Below, in pieces: positions 51,210 through 63,734 of a stretch of DNA of 64,000 bases; position 1 is the first letter of the stretch; each line of letters begins with the position of its first letter. The position numbers were made by a program, and so were the translations under genes. Below the pieces are notes generated by a model that did not search any database, was not told the origin of the DNA, and worked only from the letters and a program-made list of their open reading frames with translations. This stretch comes from Phycisphaerales bacterium (lineage in GTDB: Bacteria; Planctomycetota; Phycisphaerae; Phycisphaerales; SM1A02): NCBI GenBank assembly GCA_014238205.1, contig JABABM010000011.1:1-64000 (forward strand), written 5' to 3'.

Positions 51210-51634
51210 GGTCGTTTCTCAACCAGCATCGCATCCGCTTCCATGCGGTTGGCAACGGTCGTTCCATTGGAAACAATGCCGTCGGGGGAGAGTTCCAACA
51301 TGACCCAGCCGGAATCAACATGCTTGGCCGCAGTCCATGCGTTCTGCCTGTCAAAGACGATGCCGCAGACCTCGGTCCAGTCTTCACGGTACGTCCTTGA
51401 GCTGGATCCCTTCTCCCACTTCAGGGAGTAGGTCAAGGGCATGTCAGGGTTGTACGAGCTGACTCGAGCCGTCCAGGAACACGTAATATCCCCGTCATGG
51501 ACCACGATTGCTTCGGCACTTACCGGCCTGGGCCACATGGTTCCCCCAAGTGCCCACGCGAGCAGGACCGCCATGATGAAGAAGACCACCAGGCGGATGA
51601 TCAGGCTACGGACTCCAAGTGCAAGCTGTCCCAT
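51206..51634 (-). CDS. Hypothetical single-pass membrane protein
   Basis: A 142-residue protein with an N-terminal hydrophobic helix (about 12-31, IIRLVVFFIMAVLLAWALG) followed by an extracytoplasmic beta-rich region containing two cysteines (ITCSWTARV and TEVCGIVFD) that may form a disulfide. I do not recognise a family. TAGCCT lies six bases before ATG 51634. It is upstream of nothing on its strand but is convergent with uppP. Confidence 0.65.
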   Translation of the reverse strand: MGQLALGVRSLIIRLVVFFIMAVLLAWALGGTMWPRPVSAEAIVVHDGDITCSWTARVSSYNPDMPLTYSLKWEKGSSSRTYREDWTEVCGIVFDRQNAWTAAKHVDSGWVMLELSPDGIVSNGTTVANRMEADAMLVEKRP

Positions 51635-51640
51635 CCCTAC

Positions 51641-51646
51641 AGGCTA
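51641..51646 (-). promoter_or_regulatory. -10-like hexamer placed for a leaderless transcript
   Basis: TAGCCT on the minus strand ends six bases before ATG 51634. The match to TATAAT is weak. Confidence 0.2.
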
Positions 51647-51651
51647 CAGGA

Positions 51652-55245
<3,594 letters not shown>

Positions 55246-55272
<27 letters not shown>

Positions 55273-56499
55273 CTCCCCCTGTTCAGCAAGAGCTGCTTCA
55301 ACAGCCATTTCCAACTGTTCCATTGCACCAGGCCCGTACCCATCGACCCGGGTGACGATTCGCCCGGCCGAGTCGATGACGAAGACCGCAGGCAGCGCAG
55401 TGACGTCCCACTCTCTGGCGGTGGAATCATCCGTGTCAAGCAGGATCGGCGCTTCGATGCCGTACGCCCTTCGAACCCGATGCGCACGCTGGATACTCGA
55501 TTCCGGCGACGCGGCATCCTCTCCTTCGGCCTCAAGGGTATTGACCGTGAGAAGTACGACCTTCCGCCCCTCCTCCAACCACTGCTTCACACGATCCTGC
55601 AGGGCAGGAAGCGAACGCATGCATGGGCTGCACCAACTCGCCCAGAACTCGATGAGAACCACCTGCCCCCTGAAACTGGCCAGCCGCACCCTTTCTCCGT
55701 CATCGCCATCCAGATCAAGGACCAGCGGGAGGCCGCCAGACAGTTCAAGCCCGGATTGAGCACGATCCGCCCGCTGCCGAAGTGCCAATGGACTGTCCAG
55801 CCGCTGCCGCCCTCGACGATCAAATTGCATCGCCGCTTCCAGTTCATCCCTCGACAGGGAGGTGTGTGTCCACGTCCAGTTCCACCGAAGTTCGACCTCC
55901 TCCGGAAGCTGGCCACCTGTGAGCACAAGCGTGCCCCTGACAGGTCGGCCAACTGCATCAAGTGACAACTCGAGTGTCGACGAATCACCGGTGCACAGGA
56001 GTGAATCCGATCCTGATTCCACCGGAACCAGGCCAAGTGGCTCATCGTGCAGTTCTTCGAGCAGGGAGACAGGATCATCTGATCCAAGTGAGAACGCCAG
56101 GTAGGGATCGGGCAGGGACTTGAGCGTGGTTCGAATCGATGCCAATGGAGACCCTGCCTGTTCCAGTCGAACAAAGGCATCCGGCTCCTGGTCATGCTCG
56201 ATGATGACATGCCCAGCGTCCGCAGTCAGACGCCAACCCTTGAGCCGGACAAGCCCGCGCCCTGGACCATCAAGGACATAGACGGCGACAAGTGGATCCG
56301 TACGTTCCACGACAGCACCGATGCTTGATTCCAGCACCAGGCTGGATTCCACCCGTACGGGTCCGGCAGACCTGACCACCCTGGTGAGCTCATTGAACCC
56401 ATCGGTCGCACTCACCCCAGCCTGCTGAGCAGCAACCAGTACCGACACGAAGATGAAGGCGACAGGAAACGACATCAACATGCCAAATCTACGCTGCAT
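55246..56499 (-). CDS. TlpA-like thioredoxin-fold protein with N-terminal extension (A)
   Basis: A 417-residue secreted protein. A signal peptide (about 1-24) and a 220-residue N-domain of beta character, with a possible lipid- or ligand-binding LolA/DUF2092-like fold, are followed by a thioredoxin fold: VRLASFRGQVVLIEFWASWCSPCMRSLPAL with the redox pair C290 and C293. A cis-Pro is visible in WDVTALPAVFVID. The N-domain contains a short WNWTWTH segment. It pairs with a second TlpA-like gene immediately upstream. It is probably a membrane-associated periplasmic disulfide reductase. Confidence 0.85.
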
Positions 56500-56523
56500 G
56501 CAGGTTCGGCCCCAAGGAGAAGA

Positions 56524-57738
56524 TCAACTGCCTGAACCAAGCAGTTTTTCCGCTTCCTCCTTGAGTTCCTCGAAGAGATTCGGCGAATAGCCCGAGTGTG
56601 TTACCGCAATGTTGCCCTCGGCATCGATCATGACCGTCACGGGAATACCACCGACCTTGTAGTCATTCGTGATCTTGTCGTCGTAGGAGATGAGCGTTGG
56701 CATCGTGTACTTGTTCTTCTCCCAGAAGGCCTGGACCTTCTCGGCGATGGCCGACTTGTCATCCCCACGTTCCCATACATTCACGGCATAGACACTGATC
56801 TCACCTGGGTGATTCGCCTCTACCCAATCCGCGAATTTCTGCACAAGCGGCAGGCCCTTCTTGCAGGGCGGACACCATGTTGCCCACATGTCGAGCACGA
56901 CGATCTTTCCCTTGAGTTTCGAAAGGGTCACGTCCGTGCCCTCAAGCTGGGGCAATGTGAAATCAGGAGCCGGGCCAGAGGCAGCAGGCTGCGGGGCCTG
57001 GGAAGGCATGAGTTCCTCGATTGAGCTGGCCGCCTTGCGGTCACCGGGAGTAAACGTGATCGGCGGATCAAGTGTCTTGGTGATCTTGGTCTCAACCGCC
57101 ATGGCCATCGAGGTCTTCATCTCCGCAGGCGCGTTTGGCATTGTGAAGGAGGCGTTGAATGCATTGACGAACATCGTGTCCGGGTCGATGTAGAGATTGC
57201 CGCTTCCAGAGGAAGAGGTGACCTCAAGGACGGTTGCCGGATTTCCAGTCGTGGGATTCTTGCCTTCGGATACGCTGGAGAACGTCGCTCCCTGCATGAG
57301 TCCGTAGGTCATCTGCCCGACCCAGTCACCTGGATCTTCCTGCGTTCGAAGAGCAACATCCCAGGGCACCACCTCGGGAGCACCAAAGATGTCGGTCAGC
57401 GTCTTGGCAACACCATCACCAACCGGTCGCTTCAGAAAGGCCGCATCGACTCCCTCGATGGTGACATAGACATATCCATCCAGGGCGATGACCTTGAGGT
57501 TTGGAAGGTCCAACTCCATGTTTCCCTTGGCATCGAAACGGCTCCCGAACCCTTCCTCCATCTCCTCACCACCGAAATTGATCTTCATCGATGACGTGAT
57601 CGCCATTGCTCCTGGTGCCTTGTATGCCTTGGTCACCCCGGCAACAACTTGATCAACTTCCATGCCCGCAACTGCCTGAGGAGCTGCAAGGGACAGTGCC
57701 ATGACGGCCGGTGCCGTCCAGATCATCGTGAAATTCAT
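56524..57738 (-). CDS. TlpA-like thioredoxin-fold protein with N-terminal extension (B)
   Basis: A 404-residue paralogue of the preceding protein with the same layout: signal peptide (about 1-24), a DUF2092/LolA-like N-domain to about residue 225, then a thioredoxin domain with GKIVVLDMWATWCPPCKKGLP (C289 and C292) and cis-Pro in KVGGIPVTVMID. The two are likely co-transcribed with a gap of 24 bases. ATG 57738 is chosen because it begins the signal peptide. The pair could serve cytochrome maturation or envelope thiol balance. Confidence 0.85.
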   Translation of the reverse strand: MNFTMIWTAPAVMALSLAAPQAVAGMEVDQVVAGVTKAYKAPGAMAITSSMKINFGGEEMEEGFGSRFDAKGNMELDLPNLKVIALDGYVYVTIEGVDAAFLKRPVGDGVAKTLTDIFGAPEVVPWDVALRTQEDPGDWVGQMTYGLMQGATFSSVSEGKNPTTGNPATVLEVTSSSGSGNLYIDPDTMFVNAFNASFTMPNAPAEMKTSMAMAVETKITKTLDPPITFTPGDRKAASSIEELMPSQAPQPAASGPAPDFTLPQLEGTDVTLSKLKGKIVVLDMWATWCPPCKKGLPLVQKFADWVEANHPGEISVYAVNVWERGDDKSAIAEKVQAFWEKNKYTMPTLISYDDKITNDYKVGGIPVTVMIDAEGNIAVTHSGYSPNLFEELKEEAEKLLGSGS

Positions 57739-57770
57739 CGATGGCTCCAATCTTCTTCCAAGGATCACCC

Positions 57771-58346
57771 TCAACCAGGCGACAAGCCCGCCGGGCCTGA
57801 CATCGGCCCTTCATCAAGCAATGATCGAGGCTTGAGGATAGCACACCGGCCCTCCAATGGACCATTCAACTCCGTTTCCGCCGCCAGGGCGGCTTTCATG
57901 GTGATGCCGATTACCGGGTGAACAAGTTCCGGCGCCAACTCGACCATGGGAACCAGGACGAAGGCCCGTTCATGCATTCTCAGGTGCGGCACCCGCAGGC
58001 CAGGCTCTTCCATGACTTCTCCGTCGATCAGCAGCAGGTCGATGTCGAGGCGTCGTGGCTCGACCGGCCCACCGTCAATCCTCTCTCGACCCATTGAACG
58101 CTCTACGGACAGGCATGCATCCAGAAGTTCCCCCGGCGGCAAGTCTGTTTCGATCTCTACGACCGTATTGAGGTAGGGCTCGTGTCCCTCGACTCCCACT
58201 GGCTCGGTCTCGAGGATCGTGGCAACCCGCCGAACCCTGATGCCCCCCGTACCATCGAGTGATTCAATCCCCTCCATGATCGCCGCCAGGCGATCCCCCA
58301 TGTTGCTTCCAAAACCCAGGTAGGCAATCGTCTCCAGGTCGCTCAT
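57771..58346 (-). CDS. folK: 2-amino-4-hydroxy-6-hydroxymethyldihydropteridine pyrophosphokinase
   Basis: A 191-residue HPPK. YLGFGSNMGDRLAAIMEGIESL, VATILETEPVG, YLNTVVEIETDLPPGELLDACLSVERSMGRER and RRLDIDLLLIDG with RVPHLRMHERAFVLVPM are all in place. It transfers pyrophosphate to the pterin for folate synthesis, complementing FolD. ATG 58346 overlaps the cinA stop by four bases. It is slightly longer than the usual 160 residues at its C-terminus. Confidence 0.94.
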   Translation of the reverse strand: MSDLETIAYLGFGSNMGDRLAAIMEGIESLDGTGGIRVRRVATILETEPVGVEGHEPYLNTVVEIETDLPPGELLDACLSVERSMGRERIDGGPVEPRRLDIDLLLIDGEVMEEPGLRVPHLRMHERAFVLVPMVELAPELVHPVIGITMKAALAAETELNGPLEGRCAILKPRSLLDEGPMSGPAGLSPG

Positions 58347-59605
58347 CCCGTCGACTCCCATGGAAGGGATGCTGATTCGACTTCGCCAAGAAGCACCAGG
58401 CGGAGCAGTTGCAGGGCATGCGTCAGTGCTCGACGACGGATGCCCTGACGATCTCCCGGGAACCTGTAGCACCGAGACGTCACATCCTCGCCGCGTGCAA
58501 TGCTGATCCAGACCGTTCCGACCGGCTTCTGCTGCGTCCCCCCATCCGGGCCGGCGATGCCCGTAATGGAAAGCCCGATGTCCGCTCCCGTGGCAGACCT
58601 TGCTCCCTGGGCCATTGCCGAGGCAACTTCGGCCGATACGGCCCCGGGGGCACCTGGCTCAAACAGGGAACTCGGCACGTTCAGCAACGACTGCTTCAAC
58701 TCGTTGGTGTAGCAGACTACGCCACCGTGGTACCACCTGGAGGATCCCTGGGTGTCGACGATGCATGCGCCGACCATTCCCCCGGTACATGACTCGGCCG
58801 TTGCAAGCGTAACACCCTGCTCAAGAAGGAGACCTCCCACGCTTGAAGACATGGTCACATCTCCTCGACCAAGGACATGCGGACGAAGTCGTTCTTCGAT
58901 GGAAGCAGCAACAGGTTCTCCCTGCTCCCGGCTGGCAGCATGCACGGTTGCGATGAAGATGCCGCGACTCATGCGTGTTCCAACCTGGACCGGGTTGTCA
59001 CGGTCAAGCAACTCGCCCAATCGCTCCACGATCTCGGCCTCGAGCAGACCATGGCACCGTATACGCTCGACCCAGGATCGTTCCCCGGGCTCATTTGAAG
59101 GCAGGCCTGGAAGAACATGCGCCTCGAAACAGGACTTCATTTCAGCTGGAGGACCTGGAAGCAGCCAGACATCGCACTCACCGATTTTCGCATGCAGCGG
59201 CGGCGCTGTTCCCATGTCATTTGGGAACCATGAGGCCGATCCAGGTCGCCGGGCCATGCCGGCCTGGGGGGATGTGAATTGAAATCCCCGCCCCTCCAAC
59301 CTGGACCTGCTCCATGAAAGGGCCGCATCGTCAACAACCAGTTTCTCTCCGATCGCATGGGCAAGCCCTTCGCGGCTGAGGTCGTCCGGCGTCGGTCCAA
59401 GCCCGCCTGTAGCGATCACCAGGCTGCTCTGCGATGCAGACTCGACCAGGGACGAGGCAATCCGTTCCACGATGTCCGGAACCGTATTGATGGAATCGAC
59501 GGACAAGCCCCGGTCAGCCAGGCTTGATGCAAGCCATGCTGCATTCGTGTCGACGCAGGAGCCGTCAAGCAACTCGTCACCGATGGACAGGATCCGAACC
59601 CCCAT
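58343..59605 (-). CDS. cinA: CinA-family protein (competence/damage-inducible, NMN deamidase)
   Basis: A 420-residue two-domain CinA. The N-terminal MoCF domain (about 1-175) has ILSIGDELLDGSCVDTNAAWLASSL and VIATGGLGPTPDDLSREGLA. The C-terminal PncC domain has ATAESCTGGMVGACIVD, SSRWYHGGVVCYTNELKQSLLNV and SITGIAGPDGGTQQKPVGTVW. Family members hydrolyse ADP-ribose and deamidate NMN in NAD recycling. The start at ATG 59605 overlaps the pyk stop (TGATG). Confidence 0.95.
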   Translation of the reverse strand: MGVRILSIGDELLDGSCVDTNAAWLASSLADRGLSVDSINTVPDIVERIASSLVESASQSSLVIATGGLGPTPDDLSREGLAHAIGEKLVVDDAALSWSRSRLEGRGFQFTSPQAGMARRPGSASWFPNDMGTAPPLHAKIGECDVWLLPGPPAEMKSCFEAHVLPGLPSNEPGERSWVERIRCHGLLEAEIVERLGELLDRDNPVQVGTRMSRGIFIATVHAASREQGEPVAASIEERLRPHVLGRGDVTMSSSVGGLLLEQGVTLATAESCTGGMVGACIVDTQGSSRWYHGGVVCYTNELKQSLLNVPSSLFEPGAPGAVSAEVASAMAQGARSATGADIGLSITGIAGPDGGTQQKPVGTVWISIARGEDVTSRCYRFPGDRQGIRRRALTHALQLLRLVLLGEVESASLPWESTG

Positions 59606-61098
59606 CAGCCCTCACTCCCAAGTCGATGAACAACGGGGTCGGGCTCACTGCCATCCGGGCCCGGTTCATCAGCCATGACAAGTATCGAGTCTCCATCAAC
59701 GGCCCACCCGCGATCACGCACGAGTCGTTCAGCAGTTTCAACCATGTCTTCTGCAGCCGGCATGGAGTCGACCTGGACGGGAGTGACGCCACGGTAGAGG
59801 AGCATGCGGCGGACAACTCGCTCCTCGGGAGAAAGTGCAAGAACTGGAAGGAGGAAGTTATTCCGGCTCAGCAGGCGAGCTCTCCTGCCCGAGCTGGAAG
59901 GGACCACGATGCAACGGACGTTTGATTCCCTGGCCATCGTCCAGGCCATGTGTACTGGCGAGCCCGGGGCCCCGGGCAGTTCACAACGAGGTGCCTCGAG
60001 GTCTCCTCCGGATTCAAGGTGCATGGTCCGCATCGATGTTTCCGTGGCCCGGGTGATTCGGTTCATGGCCGCGACAGCTTCGACCGGGTATTGACCCACG
60101 GCTGTTTCCCCGGACAGCATCACTCCATCCGCCCCGTCGAATATCGAGTTGGCCACATCACTGGCTTCGGCCCGCGTCGGCGTCGGCGATTCGATCATCG
60201 ACTGGAGCATCTGGGTTGCAATGACGCAGGGAATCCCTGCGTCCCTGCAAAGAGAAAGCAGGTGTTTCTGTATGGCGGGCACCTGTGCGAAATCCAGTTC
60301 GACCCCGAGGTCACCCCTGGCAACCATGATCGCATCAGCCGCATCGATGATGGATGCGGCATGTTCGATGGCCGAGGGAACCTCCATCTTCGCGATGATC
60401 GGTATCAGCCGCTTCCCGGATCCGGCGCAAACCCTCAGGTGTGCATCAAGACTCTCGATGTCCGCGGCGGTGCGAACAAAACTCATCGCCAGCCAGTCGA
60501 GGCCCTGCTCGATGGCCCAGGCCGCACAGGCACGATCAGCCTCGGTTGGCATATCGATCATGAGTCCTGAATCAGGCAGGTTTATGCCCTTGTGCGTACT
60601 GATCCTGCCGCCGGTCTCGACGGAGCATTGCACGCACCCGTTTGAACATCCCGTAGCTCGAAGACGGACATGGCCATCATCGATCAGGACACGCTGGCCT
60701 GGTTCGATGCTTTCCAGGACCCGGGGCAGCGAGCAACCGAGACGGGTCGGCTCCTCCTGCAGGACCAGGGTGCAGGTTGGATCGAAAATGACATCCATGC
60801 CCTCCTGCAGTTCAACTCCATCTCCTTCGACCTTGACGAGTCGGATCTTCGGCCCGGAAAGATCGCCGAGCACGGCAACCGGAACATCCCGTTCGTGAGA
60901 GACGGCTCGCAGTTCCTTGAGAGTCTGACCATGTTCTTCAAGTGTTCCGTGTGAAAAGTTCAGGCGGAACATGGATGCACCGGCATCAACCAGTCGACCA
61001 AGCACATCCGGACCGGAGGATGCCGGTCCGAGTGTGGCAATGATGGCTGTCCGAAAGTGCTCATTGCATTCATCGAACTGGAAGGGATGTTCAGCCAC
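59605..61098 (-). CDS. pyk: Pyruvate kinase
   Basis: A 497-residue pyruvate kinase. It has TAIIATLGPASSGPDVLGRLVDAGASMFRLNFSHGT, GDLSGPKIRLVKVEG, the catalytic LIPIIAKMEVPSAIEHA, IMVARGDLGVELDFAQVP and CVIATQMLQSMIESPTPTRAEASDVAN. The C-domain is present (NFLLPVLALSPEERVVRRM) but short. It makes ATP and pyruvate in glycolysis. The start is probably GTG 61098 or 61101, overlapping the upstream stop, with AAGGGG before it; a longer frame would run into the upstream gene. Confidence 0.95.
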   Translation of the reverse strand: MAEHPFQFDECNEHFRTAIIATLGPASSGPDVLGRLVDAGASMFRLNFSHGTLEEHGQTLKELRAVSHERDVPVAVLGDLSGPKIRLVKVEGDGVELQEGMDVIFDPTCTLVLQEEPTRLGCSLPRVLESIEPGQRVLIDDGHVRLRATGCSNGCVQCSVETGGRISTHKGINLPDSGLMIDMPTEADRACAAWAIEQGLDWLAMSFVRTAADIESLDAHLRVCAGSGKRLIPIIAKMEVPSAIEHAASIIDAADAIMVARGDLGVELDFAQVPAIQKHLLSLCRDAGIPCVIATQMLQSMIESPTPTRAEASDVANSIFDGADGVMLSGETAVGQYPVEAVAAMNRITRATETSMRTMHLESGGDLEAPRCELPGAPGSPVHMAWTMARESNVRCIVVPSSSGRRARLLSRNNFLLPVLALSPEERVVRRMLLYRGVTPVQVDSMPAAEDMVETAERLVRDRGWAVDGDSILVMADEPGPDGSEPDPVVHRLGSEG

Positions 61099-62806
61099 CA
61101 CTGGACCCCTTCGCCGAGATCCTGAGAACGGACTCGTACTGTTCCTGGAAGAAATCGACGAAGCGCTGTCGAAGCACACGCTCCGGCTCGGCATCCGGAG
61201 GCCAGAGGCCTTTCCCCTGCCAGCCTCCTCGCAACCAACCTGCCTTGACCATCGATCGACCTTCTGGAGTACCCAGGGAAATCAACGTGGACTGGTCTGG
61301 AGCTTCGACGAGAGGCATGGCATCGAACGCTTCAAGCATCGCCTTCAGGTCTTCGTCCTCAACCATGTCCGACGTGACCACCCCCCTCTCATCCGGGTAG
61401 CCTGGATGACTCACGATCGCATCCCATGCCTCCTTGAGCTGCATGTTGGTGTCCATCGCCATCGCAGCGAAGAGGGGGGCAATGAAGGCTCTCATGGCTC
61501 GATCTGGATGCTCTGGAGGGCGTGCCACTGCATAGGGATCGATCTTGTCCATCATGCGATCCGCATATCGAGTGTAGATCTCGCGACGAACCGGGAGTCG
61601 CCGAAGCGAAAACTGGCGAGGACCAAGTCCATCTTCACCGAGGACTTCCTGCGGCTGAAACTGCCAGAGTGACTGGCCGTGAGTATCCAGGACGAACAGG
61701 ATGAAACGACGGGCCAGCTCCGGGTCCGGAGCGCCGGCCAACATCGAGATTGGATCTGGATCAACCTTCGTATCACCTGGTGGATCGATGTACCCGATCC
61801 TGTCACCCCCACCATGATCCTGGATGGCCTGAGACTGGTATCGACCGAAGAAATCGATGCAGACTCCGATAGCCGCGTCACCCTGGCTCACATCCGTTGG
61901 TGCCTTCAGGGAACTGGCGGAGATATCTCTTGCATTGGCAGCTGCGCGGCGAAGTACCTCCCAGCCTGGGGTCCAGCCACGCCGTTCCAGGATCGTCTCG
62001 AAAGCTGTCGTGATGGATCCAGACTGGTTGGGATTCACCAGGGCAATCCAGGATCGCAACCTCGGATCTGCAACAGCGTCCCAGCTGGTCGGCTCAGGTA
62101 CTCCAAGCTGCCCAAGGACTTCCCTGTTGTAGACCAGTCCGAATGCGGAGAGCGCCGTGCCATACCAGTACTGTTCCGGATCCCATAGATGGACGCCTGC
62201 AAGGGATGGCTGGCCGTAGACCTCAAGCAGCATCGTTTCATCAAGCTCGGCCGGGATCGTGATCGGTGAATGCCGCTGAACACCATCAACCTCGATACGT
62301 ACGCCTTTCTTCAGTTCATTGTGTTCATAGGAGCCACCTCCAAAGACCAGATCGGCATCGCCGCCGGGGCCCTGCCCCTCCTTGAGTGAAGCGGTGAACT
62401 GGGCCTGGAGCATGCGCCTGATCTCGCTTGTCCCACCAGGCACATTCCAGGCCACCTCGACGGGTTCACCCCATGTCTCAAGATGCCATCGCTCGAACGC
62501 TTCTCCGAACTCCGTCCGGATCTGCTCGTTGTGAGGTGTAATGATCACCAGTTGCCTCTGGGCATCACTGGTGGCCTGCACACGGCCCGTTCGAAGCAGC
62601 AGTGGCAGCAGGAGAACGACCAGGAAGCAGGCGAGGATGGCCAGTCGCACCCCATCTACACTTCGGAGAACCGAGGCAAGGCAGAGGCCTGCAAGAATCC
62701 CCCCGGCCACGAGAACTCTTGATGTCGTCAAGGGGAACAGGAACAGAAGGCAGACCAGGACGAAGCCTGCGACAAGCAGAACGACGAGACTGCCACGATC
62801 CTTCAT
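61091..62806 (-). CDS. Membrane-anchored extracellular solute-binding protein (Fe3+/AfuA-like)
   Basis: A 571-residue protein. The first 75 residues contain three hydrophobic helices (about 7-25, 29-46, 52-72) rather than a single signal peptide. Residues about 80-560 form a periplasmic binding protein fold: RQLVIITPHNEQIRTEFGEAFERW, GGDADLVFGGGSYEHNEL, WYGTALSAFGLVYNREVLGQLGV and RIGYIDPPGDTKVDPDPISM. The order resembles iron(III) transporter-type binding proteins of cluster D. No permease or ATPase lies next to it here, so it may be a receptor or act with a distant ABC system. Confidence 0.82.
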   Translation of the reverse strand: MKDRGSLVVLLVAGFVLVCLLFLFPLTTSRVLVAGGILAGLCLASVLRSVDGVRLAILACFLVVLLLPLLLRTGRVQATSDAQRQLVIITPHNEQIRTEFGEAFERWHLETWGEPVEVAWNVPGGTSEIRRMLQAQFTASLKEGQGPGGDADLVFGGGSYEHNELKKGVRIEVDGVQRHSPITIPAELDETMLLEVYGQPSLAGVHLWDPEQYWYGTALSAFGLVYNREVLGQLGVPEPTSWDAVADPRLRSWIALVNPNQSGSITTAFETILERRGWTPGWEVLRRAAANARDISASSLKAPTDVSQGDAAIGVCIDFFGRYQSQAIQDHGGGDRIGYIDPPGDTKVDPDPISMLAGAPDPELARRFILFVLDTHGQSLWQFQPQEVLGEDGLGPRQFSLRRLPVRREIYTRYADRMMDKIDPYAVARPPEHPDRAMRAFIAPLFAAMAMDTNMQLKEAWDAIVSHPGYPDERGVVTSDMVEDEDLKAMLEAFDAMPLVEAPDQSTLISLGTPEGRSMVKAGWLRGGWQGKGLWPPDAEPERVLRQRFVDFFQEQYESVLRISAKGSSGG

Positions 62807-63684
62807 GTCCTGAGCCCTACTGCTCGACCAAGTTCATCGGCGAACGCAGCTGCAGCATCTGCCACGCACTGTTCCCATCCCGGATCATTTCCGTCATCCC
62901 ATGCATAGATGATCGATCTGCTCGAGGTCACGATTGCGCCCCGACCATCAGTGTTGAAGCATCCAAGGACATCATCGAGCCCTGCGCCCTGGGCGCCAAA
63001 GCCGGGAACAAGAAAGACCTGTTCCGGCATCCTGGCTCGCAAGGCGACATGTTCCGCGCCCTGTGTTGCACCGACGACTGCGCCGAGACTCGAGTACCCA
63101 CTTTCACCGATCGAATCCTTCCCGGCTTCCGCAACCAGGTCAGCAATCGATTCGGCAACACTTCGACCATCCTCCAGGCGTTGTCCCTGGATGGCATCAC
63201 CAGCAGGATTCGATGTGCGGACCAGTGCAAATGCCCCGAGGCCTGCATTGAGGGAGTGTTGGACGGGATCCAGTCCAAGGTACGGGTTGGCGGTGACCCA
63301 GTCGGAACCAGTGCGTGCAGCGGCTGCAGCATAGTGGGATGCCGAAATACCGATGTCACCTCGCTTGACGTCAAGGATGACGTGGAGGCCAAGTTCCCGC
63401 GCACATCCCACTGCCTCCTCAAGGACGACTGTGCCCCCCGATCCATATCGCTCGTAACAAGCTGACTGGAACTTCACGATTGGTACGTTTGACGCAACTG
63501 CCTCAAGCACATCCCTGGTGAACGAGGCGACAGCTTCAAGAGCTGTGTTGGTTTTCCCTGTTACTGCCCCTGGCAGGCGATCGAAGACTGGATCGATTCC
63601 AACGCATGCGGGCGTTGCACATCGTTCAACCGCCTGCATGAGGCGGTCAGCCGGGTGGGCCACCTTGGTCGTCGATCCTGTCAC
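62803..63684 (-). CDS. pyrF: Orotidine 5'-phosphate decarboxylase (type 2)
   Basis: A 293-residue enzyme of the longer type 2 subfamily. Visible motifs: CVGIDPVFDRLP, VPIVKFQSACYERYG, the catalytic LHVILDVKRGDIGISASHYAAAA (Lys and Asp), WVTANPYLGLDPVQ and VFLVPGFGAQGAGLDDVLGCF. It makes UMP. GTG 63684 is chosen because TATCAT stands six bases upstream; GTG 63690 and 63663 are alternatives. It overlaps the solute-binding gene by four bases. Confidence 0.94.
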   Translation of the reverse strand: MTGSTTKVAHPADRLMQAVERCATPACVGIDPVFDRLPGAVTGKTNTALEAVASFTRDVLEAVASNVPIVKFQSACYERYGSGGTVVLEEAVGCARELGLHVILDVKRGDIGISASHYAAAAARTGSDWVTANPYLGLDPVQHSLNAGLGAFALVRTSNPAGDAIQGQRLEDGRSVAESIADLVAEAGKDSIGESGYSSLGAVVGATQGAEHVALRARMPEQVFLVPGFGAQGAGLDDVLGCFNTDGRGAIVTSSRSIIYAWDDGNDPGWEQCVADAAAAFADELGRAVGLRT

Positions 63685-63690
63685 CCCCAC

Positions 63691-63696
63691 ATGATA
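63691..63696 (-). promoter_or_regulatory. -10-like hexamer placed for leaderless pyrF
   Basis: On the minus strand TATCAT ends six bases before GTG 63684. The same hexamer and spacing occur before folD. No ribosome site is present. Confidence 0.45.
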
Positions 63697-63722
63697 CGCA
63701 ATGAACCCCCGCCCTCGATGGC

Positions 63723-63728
63723 TACACT
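63723..63728 (+). promoter_or_regulatory. -10-like hexamer placed for leaderless DUF971 gene
   Basis: TACACT lies six bases before ATG 63735, in the 50-base gap divergent from pyrF. No ribosome site is visible. Confidence 0.4.
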
Positions 63729-63734
63729 GTTTCC

